A DNA stretch of 64,000 bases, from contig JACCIC010000348.1 in NCBI GenBank assembly GCA_018907035.1, forward strand, positions 124,001 through 188,000, read 5' to 3'. How positions within the stretch are numbered: position 1 is the first letter of the stretch; the number at the start of each line of letters is the position of its first letter. The notes under the pieces were generated by a model. That model was not told where the DNA came from and did no database searches. It worked only from the letters and a program-made list of their open reading frames with translations. Source of the DNA: Sycobia sp. Sy_11. Taxonomy: Eukaryota; Arthropoda; Insecta; Hymenoptera; Epichrysomallidae. The translations under genes and the position numbers were made by a program. Positions 12,343 through 24,500 of this stretch are shown here, in pieces.

Positions 12343-12687
12343 ACCTCTTTAATATATTTTCTATATTTATTTATATTATATTTATTTATATATGTTTGTG
12401 ATTATAATATATTGGTTACTATATCAATGGGTTAGTTTAGTGATTTTGTATTTGGTTTAATTTGTTTTTTCTCTGACTGTGTATGCGATTTATGGTGTTA
12501 TGAGACCAGAGGGTCTCCTATCAATCCCGTAGTCAGGGCGTTGATTTATTTTGTGAGAAAAGGTGAGTTAAATGTTCCGATATTTCACAACTGGGTGAAA
12601 ATTTGTTCATTAGATTTATTTATTTATTAGATTTCTTTTTATGGGGTGGCGGGGACCGTTCGGGTGTTACCGTGGTCGTTTTGGGCC
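12333..12687 (-). repeat. inverted-repeat arm 2, facing arm 1 at 4298-4535
   Basis: Reverse-complement counterpart of arm 1, with an AT-rich insertion (about 12350-12465) that arm 1 lacks. The inner end directly abuts the 18S-like fragment. Confidence 0.8.
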
Positions 12688-13068
12688 TACTAAGCAGCAA
12701 TGGCACAACCGCAGTCGTTCGACGACCTTTGCCCGCGTGAACTTGGGCTATCGACCACTGCCACTACGAGTTGGACCTCAGTCGATCGGGGCTGCGATGA
12801 GTTCCAGGGGCCCCCCGATCCCCATATCTGTTATATTCCAGGTGGATTCCCCGTATCTGTTATACTCCAGGTGGGAGTTTCGAGAAAGCCCGCCACCGTG
12901 CAGATGCACGGCGAGAAGCCATTTCTACCCAATTCTTAGTGTATCGTCTCTTAGGCTGGGTGGGCCTATTGACTAAGGTTAGACCGTGGGCTCGTCAGAC
13001 CCAAGGCGTGCAGCAAGCTGCACGCCCCCCTGCGGTCCACCCATTGACACACCACATTCACGCACCTT
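12688..13068. other. 3' flank of element M, with a hairpin
   Basis: No gene recognised. A short direct duplication (tatctgttata(t/c)tccaggtgg) occurs near 12827 and 12855. The part nearest element M's stop codon should be its 3' UTR; I cannot place the element's 3' boundary. Confidence 0.4.
13005..13026 (-). other. perfect 10-bp hairpin in element M 3' UTR
   Basis: GGCGTGCAGC and its exact reverse complement are separated by two bases, about 45 bases past the ORF2 stop codon in the element's sense direction. It could be an RNA structure recognised during target-primed reverse transcription, or a simple hairpin without function. Confidence 0.6.
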
Positions 13069-16000
13069 TCATTCTCGCATTTTCTCGATCATTCGCATCC
13101 TTGTCGCATACGCTCGTTCCACATACGTGCAAAATCTTTCATACGTCTCCCGTTTCCTCTGAACCATACTCATATCCACACTCCCATCCACTCTCTCAAT
13201 CACACCCATCTCATTTAGGCCACGGAAGCTAGCATACATATCACATTTACACAACACATGCATCCAGTCTGCCATTCCGCTCCCACACACACACTCACCA
13301 TCGTCCACCAAATTCCTACCATACAGCCATGCATTCAGAGTCCCATGGCCGGTTAGTATATAACCGACCGTGAGACTCGGTTGGAAACCTTTCATTCTCG
13401 AAACCATTCGCACATCATTCATAAACTCGTACAAAACCCTCCCATTCACAGAATTCTCCCACCTCACTTGCCATCTATCATACATTCTCTCATTCAACAG
13501 TTTCATCCACTCGCTCTCATCCATTCCGTCCACCTCTTCCAGCGACACCAGGTCCATCTCATTCATGACCAACCCCCTTCTAATTTTGTACGCATTCGCT
13601 CTTCTCAGGCTCTCAAGGTCCCACGGGGGCCACCCAAGTAGCACCTGGATGGCCCCCGTGGAAACTGTTCTACACACTCGCGCACTCGCCAACATAAGGA
13701 TCCTCTGGCTACTAGCCATAAGGGCCCTCATATTGGCAAATCTCATGCATTCATACCAGGCCGGTGCACCGTACATGGCACCGGCTAGCATTAATCCTTT
13801 CATCCATATGTTCAAAACCCTATAAGTAACCCCCCATTCTTTGTTAAGCACTCTTTTCACAGCATTCACACTTTTCATTACTTTCGCCCTTATATTCTTC
13901 ACATGCACACCAAAGTTCATACGCTCACTCATCCACACACCCAGGTATCTTATACTCTCAACGTACCGAATGTGCCATACGTCGTTATCATTCACACACA
14001 CACGCATACGCCGATTCACGCTTATCTTTCCCCTTAACATCATACACACAGTCTTATCACCAGAAACATTCACACCCACACGCGTACCCCATCTATATAC
14101 CACTTTCATACATTCACTCACCAGACACTCTATTCTAGCCCTGGAATCACCCGCAACAACGATGGCTAAATCATCGGCGTAGGCCACAACCCGACCATTC
14201 GCTGCCGCACGTTCATCCAGGAGCTCATTCATACCGAGGTTCCACACGTTGGGGCCCGCAATGGAGCCCTGCGGGCAGCCCTTCTCCACATTCACGCATG
14301 TCTCATCCATGCTATTCCTCATACACGCTTCCCATTCATTAAAATAATCCATCCACACACCAAGCTCACATCCCATGCATCTAGTATTTCTCATACACTC
14401 CAGAATCACGCTTCATTCAAGGTTGTCGAAGGCACCCTGAAAGTCAACAAAGACGCCCAGAACGTATTCGCCCTGGGCGTAGAGAACATCACTCATGAAA
14501 CACGTCCACGCATCGTCACACGATCTTCCATTCATAAAGCCAAACTGCCGTTCATTCCATTTCCCATTCATTCTCACATTCATACGTTCAACGAGGAGTC
14601 TCTCCAGGATTTTCCCCAGGCCGCTTAACAGGCTAATAGGCCTGTAGGACCCAGGGTTTCTCCTGTCCTTTTCGACACTCTTCAGGAGTGCCACAACTCT
14701 CGCGCGCTTCCACATCTTCGGGAACACACATTCATTCAGACATTTCTCATACATACTCTTCACATATATGGGTATGGCTTCCCATACATTCCGCAGCATC
14801 GAGCTGGTGAAGCCATCCAGCCCTGGTGCTTTCCTCCTTCTCAAGAGCCTCACAGCCGCACTCATTTCGTCCCATTCAAACTCCTCACGCGATCCACTCG
14901 CACTCATCACATTCACTCCGGTGGACCACGGACCCCGGGGAAAGCGTGGATCCCTTCTCGGGAAGAACTTCCCGATAAGGACCTCCGCGCTCTCCCGCCA
15001 GTTCGTGGTGTACCTTCCATCAACCCATAGTCCAGCAAATAAATTTTTATCCCCCCTTAATAAAATCTTATACAGAGCCCCCCATGCCTCATCCCTTTCT
15101 TTGCCCACAAACTTTTCCCACTCCCCCTCCTTCGCGCACTTCATCATACTTTTATATTCGCAAACACACATTCTCCATTCACTCCAAGATTCTCTCATAC
15201 GCTCATTCACTCTCTTCGCACGTTGGTATCTTCGCCTCGCAGCTCGCACCTCCAGCTTCTTCCTTTCGAGCTCGTCGTTCCACCATCTGAGGCTCTTCCG
15301 TTTCCTCAGGGGGGTCTTCCGATTCCCCGAGGTGGAACGGAGCAGCCACTCATCATTCACGCTCGTCACCCATTCACTCATCACAGTCACCATATCATTC
15401 ACACCAAGGGCCAGGAACGCCTCGTAACCATGACGTTGGGCACGGTCACGTAGCGCACTCCTGTAACCCTCCCAGTCCGCATCCTTTTCGACCCATCTCT
15501 CGATGGGCCGACAATCCTGGTGGTCGCTCGGGCGAAGATCCTTCAAAGACAACCTCACAAGGATGGGGTTGTGGTCACTAATTCAGCATTCGTTCATCAT
15601 CATCCATTCCGCCCGGCACTCACCCCCACCAACATTGGTGAGAGTGACATCAATGTCACTTTCCCCCATGCTGGCACACTGAAGGTGTAGTGCGGGCTTG
15701 ACTCATTCAAGACTCTTACATTGTTGCATACAATCCACTCCTCAAGCACACATCCACGCACTCTCGGTTCCCTCCCCCCCTTGTCTCTCCGCAGCATATC
15801 TACCTCCGGACCCTCAACCCCTTTGCTGAACCAGAGGTTGCTGGTCGCATTCGCATCCATCCCAATCACCAATTTACGCCCATTCATACTACTGAACAGG
15901 CCGCCCAAGCACCGCACGTACGGCTCGATCGAGCCTGCGGCGCAGTACAGGGAGGCCACATTCTGCTCTCCAAACACACCTTTCACCCAGACACACACAT

Positions 16001-16226
16001 CGTCGTCACACACCCATTCACCCTGCACCAGGCACTCGATGTCTTCACCGCATACAATGAGAGCCGCGCGCCCGCTTTCGCTCAGAAATGACTTGAATCC
16101 CATGGGGATCCCAGTCAGCCTGCCGTGAGAGACGTACGGCTCCTACAGCAGACATACATATATCCTTGCATTCATCAACCATTCACTCATATCACACATA
16201 ACGCCATACCCTCGCTGGTCATTCAT
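13069..16226 (-). pseudogene. element M ORF2: R1-clade endonuclease/reverse transcriptase, disrupted
   Basis: The ATG at 16226 (minus) starts MNDQRGYGVM, fitting the endonuclease N terminus. It is followed by xEPYV, IGMDANATSNLW and ECxISDHNPI motifs. The reverse transcriptase has RRKAPGLDGF, SYRPISLLSGLGKILERLL, FVDFQGAFDNLE, KGCPQGSIAGP and AYADDLAIV. A GHGTLN motif and a CxCx8Hx4C finger complete the C terminus. The stop is at 13069. Disruptions: TAG in place of the Gln of LLQEPYV (16143-16145), a frameshift near 15675, TGA in place of Trp near 15580, and TGA for the Trp of DNLEW at 14413-14415. All three stops are single transitions. The coding strand is unusually rich in ATG and GAATG, giving a Met/Asn/Glu-rich protein, unlike the array elements. 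Confidence 0.92.
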
Positions 16227-16246
16227 CTGCCATACACGCAGTTACC

Positions 16247-17706
16247 CTAGTGGCAGCCATTCTCGTTCATTCGCGCACGCATTCTCTCAACCCGCAAGAT
16301 GTACTCGGGGCATGCCATCGACGTCACCGCGTGGTCGTATGGCTGCCCTCTCACCCTGCAGTTTACACACGCATACTCATTCTTACAACTTGCACCCATA
16401 TCTCCACTCAATCCACATTTTATACACACTCCCTTTTTCTTACACTCTTTCACACCATGTCCATATTCATAACATCCAAAGCATCTCAGCACTGCATCGT
16501 ACACACACACACGACACGCACTCCATTCCACATATACGCGCCCTTCGTCCAGCAGGCGACGTCTGATCGGGGGCGTGACCTCAAGGATCACACTCCCCTG
16601 CTCAGCGTCCCTGCTCCCCCTTCTCCCCGCAACCTTCACCCCCTCCTTAAACTCAGCCATACTACACGCATTCTTTAGATTCTTGGAGTGCAACTCCTCC
16701 AAGAATCTCTCCGCCGTCAGCACACTCGGCACATTGTATACAATCACTCTAGGCTTAGGAGCAGGCGGAATCTCCACCTTAATCCCCGCATTCCTAAGCC
16801 CCTCATTCAATCTCAGGCTCTCTCTTTCTCTTACACTCAAAGTTTCCACAATCACACCGCCGCTCCTCGCCACTCGCAAATTCTTCACTCTCACATTCTC
16901 ACACACATTCATACTACACAGACGCTTTTTAACTTCCTCACTCTCCTCATTCTCTCGCCCTTTCACAATCACAGCAAAGCTCGGACCTGGAGCCGCCGAG
17001 GTGGTGCCATGGGTGCACTTCTCACACCCCCTAGCACCGGCTGTGAAGCCCGTGCCAAGGGAGATGGCCGAGTTGCCGCCACTCCGGCATACGAGTGCAC
17101 CCTCGGCTCGTTCGCAGTCACACTCATATTCGCACTTTTCCTTTCACTCAATCTACCCCTCATCTCAGCATTCATACACAAGTTACTCACTATTCTCTCA
17201 TACTCACTCACACAGTTCAGCACATGCTCGATCACACCTTTGTTCACATTTACCTCACTACACATTCGACCTCTCAATCGCACACCGATTTCATTCATAC
17301 GGTTAAGGATCACTCTATCATTCATATCATTCATGTCAGTCACTCCTGCATCCGCTTTTTCATTCACACAGTTGACATTCTCGCGTTCACTCTCTCGCTC
17401 TCTCACTCTCATTTCCACTCTCACAGTCACGCACACTCATGTAAAATTCCCACATACACTGTTGCTCGGACTCACATTCACTCTTTTCGCACTAACAATA
17501 CACGCATTCACGATTTCATCCTCATTCGCTCCCTCCCGTTCACTCTCCATTCTCGCTTTAAGATCTTTGGGGTACTTACCCCCAGCCTCTTCAACACTAA
17601 GCTCCTTCTCCTCATGGCGCCTTTTGCGCTTCTGGGCCTCTACGTCCCCCCTCTCCAATGTCCTCGCAGTTGTTGCGGTCGTTTTAGAAGTCGAGGCACT
17701 GTTCAC
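16247..17706 (-). pseudogene. element M ORF1: Gag-like zinc-knuckle protein, frameshifted
   Basis: The reading moves through three frames: 17706-17437 (start MNSAS, basic KRKRRHEEK segment), 17436-16969 and 16972-16247. This indicates at least two frameshifts, near 17437 and 17000. The last part holds an RRM-like strand (RVIVYNVPS) and the zinc knuckles. The first, CFGCYEYGHGVKEC, is canonical CX2CX4HX4C. The second, CIKCGLSGDMGASC, has Asp in place of His. A third CX2C-type cluster follows. ORF1 ends 20 nt before the ORF2 start, so the two do not overlap here. Its role would be to package the element RNA. Confidence 0.85.
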
Positions 17707-17990
17707 TAATCTTAACTTAATTTAACTTAAAAATACTTAATTATTAACTGGTATACCCGTGCTAGGTGCTAGAAGGGAGTAGAATAAGAAAAAAAAAAGA
17801 ATTTAGAAAAAAACCGGGGGTGGGGATAAGACATAAACCGAAAAACTATTTACACGCAAAAAATAAAGTTGTGGGGGTTCTGGGGGGTAATGTTTATGAA
17901 AAAGTATGTAAAAATAAATAAAAAAAACTTTGGTTCACCAAAAAATAATGAAAATTGAGCCCTCACTAATGAAATGAAAAAAATGAGGTG
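17707..17990 (-). other. probable element M 5' UTR; junction with array copy T1
   Basis: Low-complexity, G/A-homopolymer-rich sequence upstream of element M's ORF1, with no gene. Array sequence begins abruptly at 17991. I see no recognisable ribozyme or promoter. Confidence 0.4.
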
Positions 17991-18852
17991 GTTTTATTTG
18001 CAGCTCTTGTAATCTCGTCAACTATATCGTTTGCATAATTGTTGACATCATAGCAGCACAGTTTCGAATCGGTCTTTCATATAAAGATAGAAATGATTGA
18101 TCTAATAACTGAATAAATTTTTCCCAGTTTGCGTACTTGATGTTATACCTAGGCCGTTTAAGTCTAGGTAGCTGGGCAGAGCTTCCCAATTCGATTACTA
18201 TAACTTCATGGTCGCTACTTATCCAGTTATCAGTGACCGACCAATTGGAGACACTCGCAAGACCTTGTATATCACATATTGTTATATCGATGTCCCTTTC
18301 ACCTTTCTTATAGGTACATCTCTCGTGTAATTTATTTATGCATATAAGATCGTGTGAAAATACAAAGTCCTCAACTTGTAGTCCTCTTTCATCGCTAATC
18401 GTCACTCTGGAGCTCCATGTAGGAGAGGTAGCATTTACATCTGACGCTATAATAATGTGCTTTACTCTCGTGACGTCTAGGACTTTTCCAAGTTGGTTCA
18501 GATATCTATCAATGTCATGCGAATACTGACAATAGAGAGACACAACATAAAAATCACCACCAGGTCCTGAAATATGAACACAGACACAGTGGGACGTGCT
18601 TACAGCCTTAAGAAGTGTGCCTGTGTAATCATTGTCCAGTATTACTACGCATGCCCACGGCATTTCTTTATTAGAGGATCCAACAAATATCTGATTGGAG
18701 TATCTCCCCATACCAACAATAGCATTTGTATATTGATAGGGTTCCTGTGCTAAGATTATGGCTGCTTTAACCTCATGTGCTCTAGTCATTAATTCATCAG
18801 TAGCTTTTCTACTTCGTCCAATATTTGATTGTAATATAATGGTTTTATCCAT
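17991..18852 (-). pseudogene. T1 ORF2, 3'-truncated and frameshifted
   Basis: Starts at the ATG overlapping ORF1's stop. The endonuclease domain is complete (QEPYQ, ASDVNATSPTW, NWISSDHEV). A 5-base insertion near 18050 shifts the frame at the codons for NCADVN, and the sequence leaves the element at 17991, so the reverse transcriptase is absent. This copy carries K in RSRKATDEL where the others have L, and S/L in place of S/V near the break. Confidence 0.93.
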
Positions 18853-20119
18853 AGTCCGTGTTATTTATTAAACGTTCTAGAGCTGCTTTGTACAATGGAC
18901 AGCTATTATCCATCGTATGCTTACATGGCTTCTTGGCCTTTAAGCATGGGATGCAGCTGCGTTCTTTGCTTTTGCAATTAGCGATAGTGTGTTCCTCAGA
19001 GCCACATTTACCACAAACTTCTTTTTCATGTTTGCAGTATTTGGACACGTGACCATACATTTGGCACTTATAGCACCGACTTACCGCTTGAAAATCTGCA
19101 ACTTTGCAGCTTTGCCAGCCTATGAAAAGACGCTGGCCTACAAGAATATTTCTTATGGCAGCTGGGGCAATACAGACAACGTGCACGTTGCTCTTATCCC
19201 GTTTGCCTGTTTTGAATAAAACTTTAAACTCTTTTTCTGCGGAATCGTCGATGCTAAGAAACGACGAATTATTTTGCTCTTTTATCATATTAATTAGTTC
19301 ATCCTCTTTGATGTTTGTTGGAACATCATATATAATTATTCTAGGCAACCTCTTTCTAAGCGCAGAAGATTCGAGGTTATTTTCTTTAAGCTTCGGATGG
19401 CTTTGCAGTTTTGCTAGGTCTGACTCACTTTCAGTCTCAATTACAACGAACCCAGATTTTGTCTTCCTTAGACCTTTAATCTTTAGATTTTCTTTTGCTG
19501 GGTTTATGGCCGACTTGATCTTCTTTTCGATGACGTCTGCGTCATCTTTTCCATTTTTGGATTTAATAGCTATTGAGTACCGTTTGATTGGTACTCGATC
19601 CTTATTTATTGCTGCAGTCTTAATCGGTGGTATGGTCTGCCTAGCAACCTCGCTATACAGTGCTGGGCTTTCCTTTTTGGTTTCAGTAGCACTTAATCTG
19701 CCTTTCATAATGCCATTTTCCAAGGCTAATTTACTTATTACGCCTTGCGCTTTTATGAGCATGTCTTTGACGACATCTTCAACGCTCTTAGTAAATTTGT
19801 TTGATTGCCTTAATTTTTGAAGATTTTCTAGTAAATCTTCGGCAAGAGCATTAAATTCGTCTATTGCTTCGTGTTCGTAGGTTAGGTCTATCTCCAGAGG
19901 AGTGACCCTTTTACGCTTTCTTGCTGTCACAAAAGGCTTGTTCTCCGTGTCCATATTCTGCTGTATTCTTTTCAGAACGACAGCTGCTTCCTTTGCGCTA
20001 TTGTGGTTCCCCCCAGAATCCTCGGAACCAGAGCCGACCACCGGGGCTTGCACCCGATCGGAATCGACTGGAGAATTACAATCTCCCTGGGGTAGCTTTT
20101 GTTTTTCATTAGCGCTCAT
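18845..20119 (-). CDS. T1 ORF1, Gag-like zinc-knuckle protein, 424 aa, intact
   Basis: A fully open copy of the array's ORF1 (see the T3 copy for domains). It differs from T3 at a handful of residues, for example E84, E114 and T378 (EEHTIANC where most have EEHVIANC). The stop codon overlaps the start of the truncated ORF2, so any Gag from T1 would be made without a full partner enzyme. Confidence 0.92.
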   Translation of the reverse strand: MSANEKQKLPQGDCNSPVDSDRVQAPVVGSGSEDSGGNHNSAKEAAVVLKRIQQNMDTENKPFVTARKRKRVTPLEIDLTYEHEAIDEFNALAEDLLENLQKLRQSNKFTKSVEDVVKDMLIKAQGVISKLALENGIMKGRLSATETKKESPALYSEVARQTIPPIKTAAINKDRVPIKRYSIAIKSKNGKDDADVIEKKIKSAINPAKENLKIKGLRKTKSGFVVIETESESDLAKLQSHPKLKENNLESSALRKRLPRIIIYDVPTNIKEDELINMIKEQNNSSFLSIDDSAEKEFKVLFKTGKRDKSNVHVVCIAPAAIRNILVGQRLFIGWQSCKVADFQAVSRCYKCQMYGHVSKYCKHEKEVCGKCGSEEHTIANCKSKERSCIPCLKAKKPCKHTMDNSCPLYKAALERLINNTDYG

Positions 20120-20247
20120 TGTTGTTTATTTATTTGTTTTGGTCTGGGATTTTGAAAAATTAACAGATTAATGCACAATCCGCAGCCGAACCTTAGATCT
20201 TACGCTTCTTAAGTTTATAATACACAGAGAATGACAGAGGAGAAACC

Positions 20248-20596
20248 CGTACGCATTGCTTTTCTATTAGCATAATTTGTCGTACGCATTGCTTTAAGGC
20301 TCAAAGCCGTGCGCATTGCTTTCCGACGTCATGCGGAAAGTGTGCGCATTGCTTTTTGAAAATAAAAGCGTGCGCATTGCTTAAGATTAGCACAGTGAAA
20401 TTCAAATTTTTATGCGCATTGCTTTTTAAGCGAAATATACTTGTTATTGTGCACTAAACGTGCGCATTGCTTAATAAGTGGCAGAAAAAATTACGTGAAG
20501 TCACGTGCGCATTACTCACAATAAGCATCAAGAAAATTTCATACGCATTGCTTTTCATATAAGCACATAAAACAAAACAGCGCACGCATTACTTTT
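20248..20596 (-). repeat. T1 spaced AAGCAATGCGCA motif cluster (10 copies)
   Basis: Ten copies of (plus strand) (c/t)g(t/c)(g/a)cgcattgctt, two of them with attact in place of attgct, spaced irregularly at about 20-60 bases. The spacers differ from each other but are conserved between units. Confidence 0.9.
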
Positions 20597-21086
20597 ATTC
20601 TGAGCACGGATAGCCTCCCCCACCAGACTCATATGTTAGTAAAAAATAAAATAGCTGATATGCTAGTGCAGAGCACCAGCACATCAGCATAATACCAGCA
20701 TACAGACTGTACACTATCCATTGCAATATTCATTCCCAGACCGGTTAGCCAGTCACCCGTTAGCCGTCTGTGCATCGCCACGTGCGAGATACACGACGTT
20801 TCCAGACCTTACGACTTGGACGTGGGTGTGGCACTTGGCTCCCTCGAGCTCCACGAGCACCGTGGATTGGCTTATGAGGGTACACCTTAAAGGCCCTTGC
20901 CCAAAGGGACAGTGAATGTTGGTTAGTACTACAGATGGTCGTAGTACTGCGGTACCTCGGTCTTTCGACCATATCCGCAGGTATACCCTCCTCCAGCGTA
21001 AACACAGAGCCAAGGAGACCGACTCGGAAAAACCCCGCTCGAGATAGATTTTAGATCTCAGAGCGAGTTGGCTCTCCCTATAGGGA

Positions 21087-21188
21087 GGTGACTCATTTAG
21101 CCGTACATCCCATGTCCACTCAAGACTTTGAGTGAAGATGCGATGCACGTTGCCCAGCGGGGACCTCGTGGAGGTAGAGTCACCGGCC
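21087..21188 (-). ncRNA. T1 candidate HDV-like self-cleaving ribozyme
   Basis: Same 102-nt sequence as described for T8, including L3 UCCACGA, GGGCAAC after P1', and GGCUAAAU before P2'. Confidence 0.5.
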
Positions 21189-21207
21189 AGATCTTATGCT
21201 CGAGCCC

Positions 21208-21571
21208 ATTTTAATTTTAATTTAAATTGTCAAATTCGTCGTCATATCACTCAATTCTTAAGTTTCATCGTTGTTACTTATTTATACTAAAACTTCAGAT
21301 TCGAATCTTAAGAGAGAGCTCGTCTTTAGTTAATTTGTCAAAGTTGTCAAGGTGTAAATAGGACAACACAAAAGGTATATAGGACGACACAAATAATTTA
21401 TTGTTTGTGACAAAACATCGTTATAATATATATAAACATATAGACATAAAACATTTAAGAAGACACTCAGTTTTAAAATACACGGACATTATTTATTTGA
21501 TGTACCGAGGTATCAGTCAGTCGCGAGGATTTATGATTACAGTCGTCGGTCTAGAAACGACTCTGTTTCAT
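21208..21571 (-). other. T2 3' UTR and A-rich tail
   Basis: About 360 nt between the ORF2 stop and the tail; ends in an A-rich AATTAAAATTAAAAT stretch rather than pure poly(A). No gene. A 61-codon frame on the opposite strand is present in every unit and looks incidental. Confidence 0.75.
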
Positions 21572-24500
21572 TTACTGTCTGTTTGACGACTCTTGTCCGA
21601 AGCATTTGGATCTAATAATATTCTTACACGTGAAGTCAAAGATTGTAAATATGTCAGGGTGATTTATTAAGTCATTTTCACACACAGGCCAAGAACCTTT
21701 CTTTGTAATTAACTGTTCTTTGATTTCTGTTCTTTCTGTGTCGTATAATGGACACTCGAAGAGAACATGGCCCGGAGTCTCAATCTGCCCGCAGAAACAT
21801 TTATCTGTGTCAGACAGCTTTCTTTTGTGAAGTGAGTAATTAAAATCACCATGTCCACTTAAAAATTGCACGTTATAATAATTTAGATTTATCCAAGAGT
21901 ACGTCATCCTCTGCCGTACATCAGGAAAGTACTTCTTAGTTACTTCACCGACGTCCGAGGCTGTCCATTTATCTTGCCACTTTTCGTATAAGACATCTTT
22001 TATACTGGCCACTGCGATCTCTTTGTCGCAATTTTCATCATAAGTTATGTCGTTATTTGGAAGGACTCGCCTTTATTTAATCGGCGTTTAAGCAGTTTTT
22101 CCATCACCACAAGTTCTAATGGTAATTTGCCGCAAATTACCTGTAGTGCCTTTGTAGAGCACGTGTTGTAAGCCCTGCTAGTTCTTAGCAGGGGAAATCT
22201 TTGAACTTTTTCTAACTCGTGGTGATGTTTCTGTGTATCAATCAAATCTCCCCAGGCAGATACTCCATACATAATTGTTGGTATGAACACACCATCATAA
22301 AGAGTGTCGAGTGTCAAGTGATTCAGACCCCAGGTACTCTGTGCAATCATTCGTATACGGTTATAAAACGCTCGTATCTTATTGTTTACTGTACGAAAGT
22401 GCACATTAATACTGAATCCTTGACTGATGGTTATTCCCAAATATGTTACTTTTTCGGAGTATTTAATGCCTTTATTTAGTATTTTTATACAGGGAGGTCT
22501 AATCCCTCCTTTGCCAGTATGTCTTATTGAGCCAGAGATGGACCCTTTCGAAATCAGTTTCTTCATTGTTAAGTCTTTATATGAGACAGCTTTCTTACCG
22601 CAGTCAAGTCGACTGCCTTTATCTTTAAGTAAGATAAGCTCTGTTTTGGATTTCGAAAGTTCAAGATTTTGTTCTTGACACCATTTGACAATGATGTCAG
22701 TGTACTTCTGCGCCTCAGATTCAACTTCTCTTCTGGAGTCTCCTCCGACTACCAGAATTAAGTCGTCAGCGTATGCCACTACTTTCCCTCCGCTATGCGT
22801 AAGACGCATTAATAGCGAGTCCATACATATGTTCCAGAAGTCCGGTCCTAATATTGAACCTTGCGGACATCCTTTATTTAGGTTCTTACGAACTACTTGA
22901 AAGTTGTCGGTTACAGATACTTTTCTATTTGAAAGGTAAGACTCTATCAGTCTATAGATGTTTGTGGGGCAGTCTCTCTTTCGGAGCTCCTCTAAGATTT
23001 TCGACCACTGGAGATTGTCAAATGCTCCAGTGATATCAAATAGAATGCCATATATTAATTTCTTTTCATAGTTGTTTATCAGAGTTTTGAGCTCTTATAT
23101 GGCATCTTCAGTACCCCTACCTTTTTTAAAGCCAAATTGTCTATCAGAGGCGTACTCTCCATGTGAAATACAATTCGACAATCTATAACCAATCAGTCTT
23201 TCAAGAACCTTGCTGAGAATAGGAAGAAGACATATAGGTCTGTATGACTTCACCAGGGAAGGATCCTTTCCACTGGATTTAAGGAGTGTCCTCACCTCAC
23301 CTACTTTCCAGGAGTCCGGAAACGAGCCATACTGTAATGTCGAATTAAATAATTTTAACAAAACCAATAGATATTTCGACTTTATCACACTTTTTACCAT
23401 TTCAACTTCCACATAGTCTAGACCCGGGGCTTTGCCATTTTTCATTTTCTTTATAGCTGTTATGATTTCAATCATAGACCATGCAGAGACATCATTGGAA
23501 GTGGATGTATACAGTATGTTCGATGTCGTTTGGGGTGAATTTTCATTACCAAACAGACCATCGAGTAGTGCTCGAGCCGTAGACTCCCAGTCAGTGGTAA
23601 AATTGCCAGCACTATCATTTAATGAATTTATAATTTGTTTCGGGAGAATCTTCTCCTTCGAAATCTTATATACAAACCCATAAGCATTCCTCCTGCTATT
23701 TAACTCAACAAAGTTTCTCCAGCTTTCCGATCGGATTTTATTTATGTTTCTTGTGTACTTCTTTCTTTCTAGTAGATATCTACGTCTTTTAATATCTCTG
23801 CGGAGTAGATCAGGCTCCGCTTGATATATCTTACGTAGTTTGTACACATTTTTCTTATAGCCAGAGAGTTCGTTAGTCCACCAAGGGACCGACTTCTGGA
23901 ACATCTTCTTTTTAGGGATTGTTTTATTTGCAGCTCTTGTAATCTCGTCAACTATATCGTTTGCGTAATTGTTGACATCAGCACAGTTTCGAATCGGTCT
24001 TTCATATAGAGACACAGATGATTGATCTAATAACTGAATAAATTTTTCCCAGTTTGCATATTTGATGTTATACCTAGGCCGTTTAAGTCTAGGTAGCTGG
24101 GCAGAGCTTCCCAATTCAATTGCTATAACTTCATGGTCGCTACTTATCCAGTTATCAGTGACCGACCAGTTGGAGACACTCGCAAGACCTTGTATATCAC
24201 ACATTGTAATATCGATGTCCCTTTCACCTTTCTTATAGGTACATCTCTCGTGTAATTTATTTATGCATATTAGATCGTGTGAAAATACAAAGTCCTCAAC
24301 TTGTAGTCCTCTTTCATCGCTAGTCGTCACTCTGGAGCTCCATGTAGGAGAGGTAGCATTTACATCTGACGCTATAATAATGTGCTTTCCTCTCGTGACG
24401 TCTAGGACTTTTCCAAGTTGGTTCAGATATATGTCTATGTCATGCGAATACTGACAATAGAGAGACACAACATAAAAATCACCACCAGGACCTGAGATAT

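Larger units (their letters stand above)
17991..21207 (-). mobile_element. array copy T1, 3'-truncated
   Basis: Contains the complete 5' UTR, ORF1 and about the first 285 codons of ORF2, then ends at 17991. Losing the 3' end is opposite to the usual 5' truncation of non-LTR insertions, so a later break or recombination cut this copy. Confidence 0.92.
20120..21207 (-). other. T1 5' UTR
   Basis: About 1.09 kb from the unit's 5' end to the ORF1 ATG. In sense order it holds the candidate ribozyme, a palindromic CTCCCTATAGGGAG, a GC-rich segment with the variable GGCCC tract, and the spaced AAGCAATGCGCA motifs. Confidence 0.8.

Noticed and set aside
12641..12976. 111-codon plus-strand frame near 12.7 kb
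   Set aside because: It overlaps the inverted-repeat arm and has no recognisable domain or conserved start.
19104..19820. 238-codon plus-strand frame antisense to ORF1, repeated in T3, T4 and T9
   Set aside because: It is the antisense shadow of a conserved coding sequence. It is broken or shifted in units where ORF1 is broken, and its product is an unstructured hydrophobic sequence with no family.
20753..21148. 131-codon sense-strand frame in the 5' UTR of T1, T3 and others
   Set aside because: It would begin at a GTG inside the ribozyme P4 stem, has no ATG at that point, and changes frame at the variable GGCCC tract in several units.
21401..21586. 61-codon plus-strand frame in the 3' UTR of every unit
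   Set aside because: It is conserved only because the DNA is; it lies antisense to the element, overlaps the ORF2 stop, and resembles no protein.
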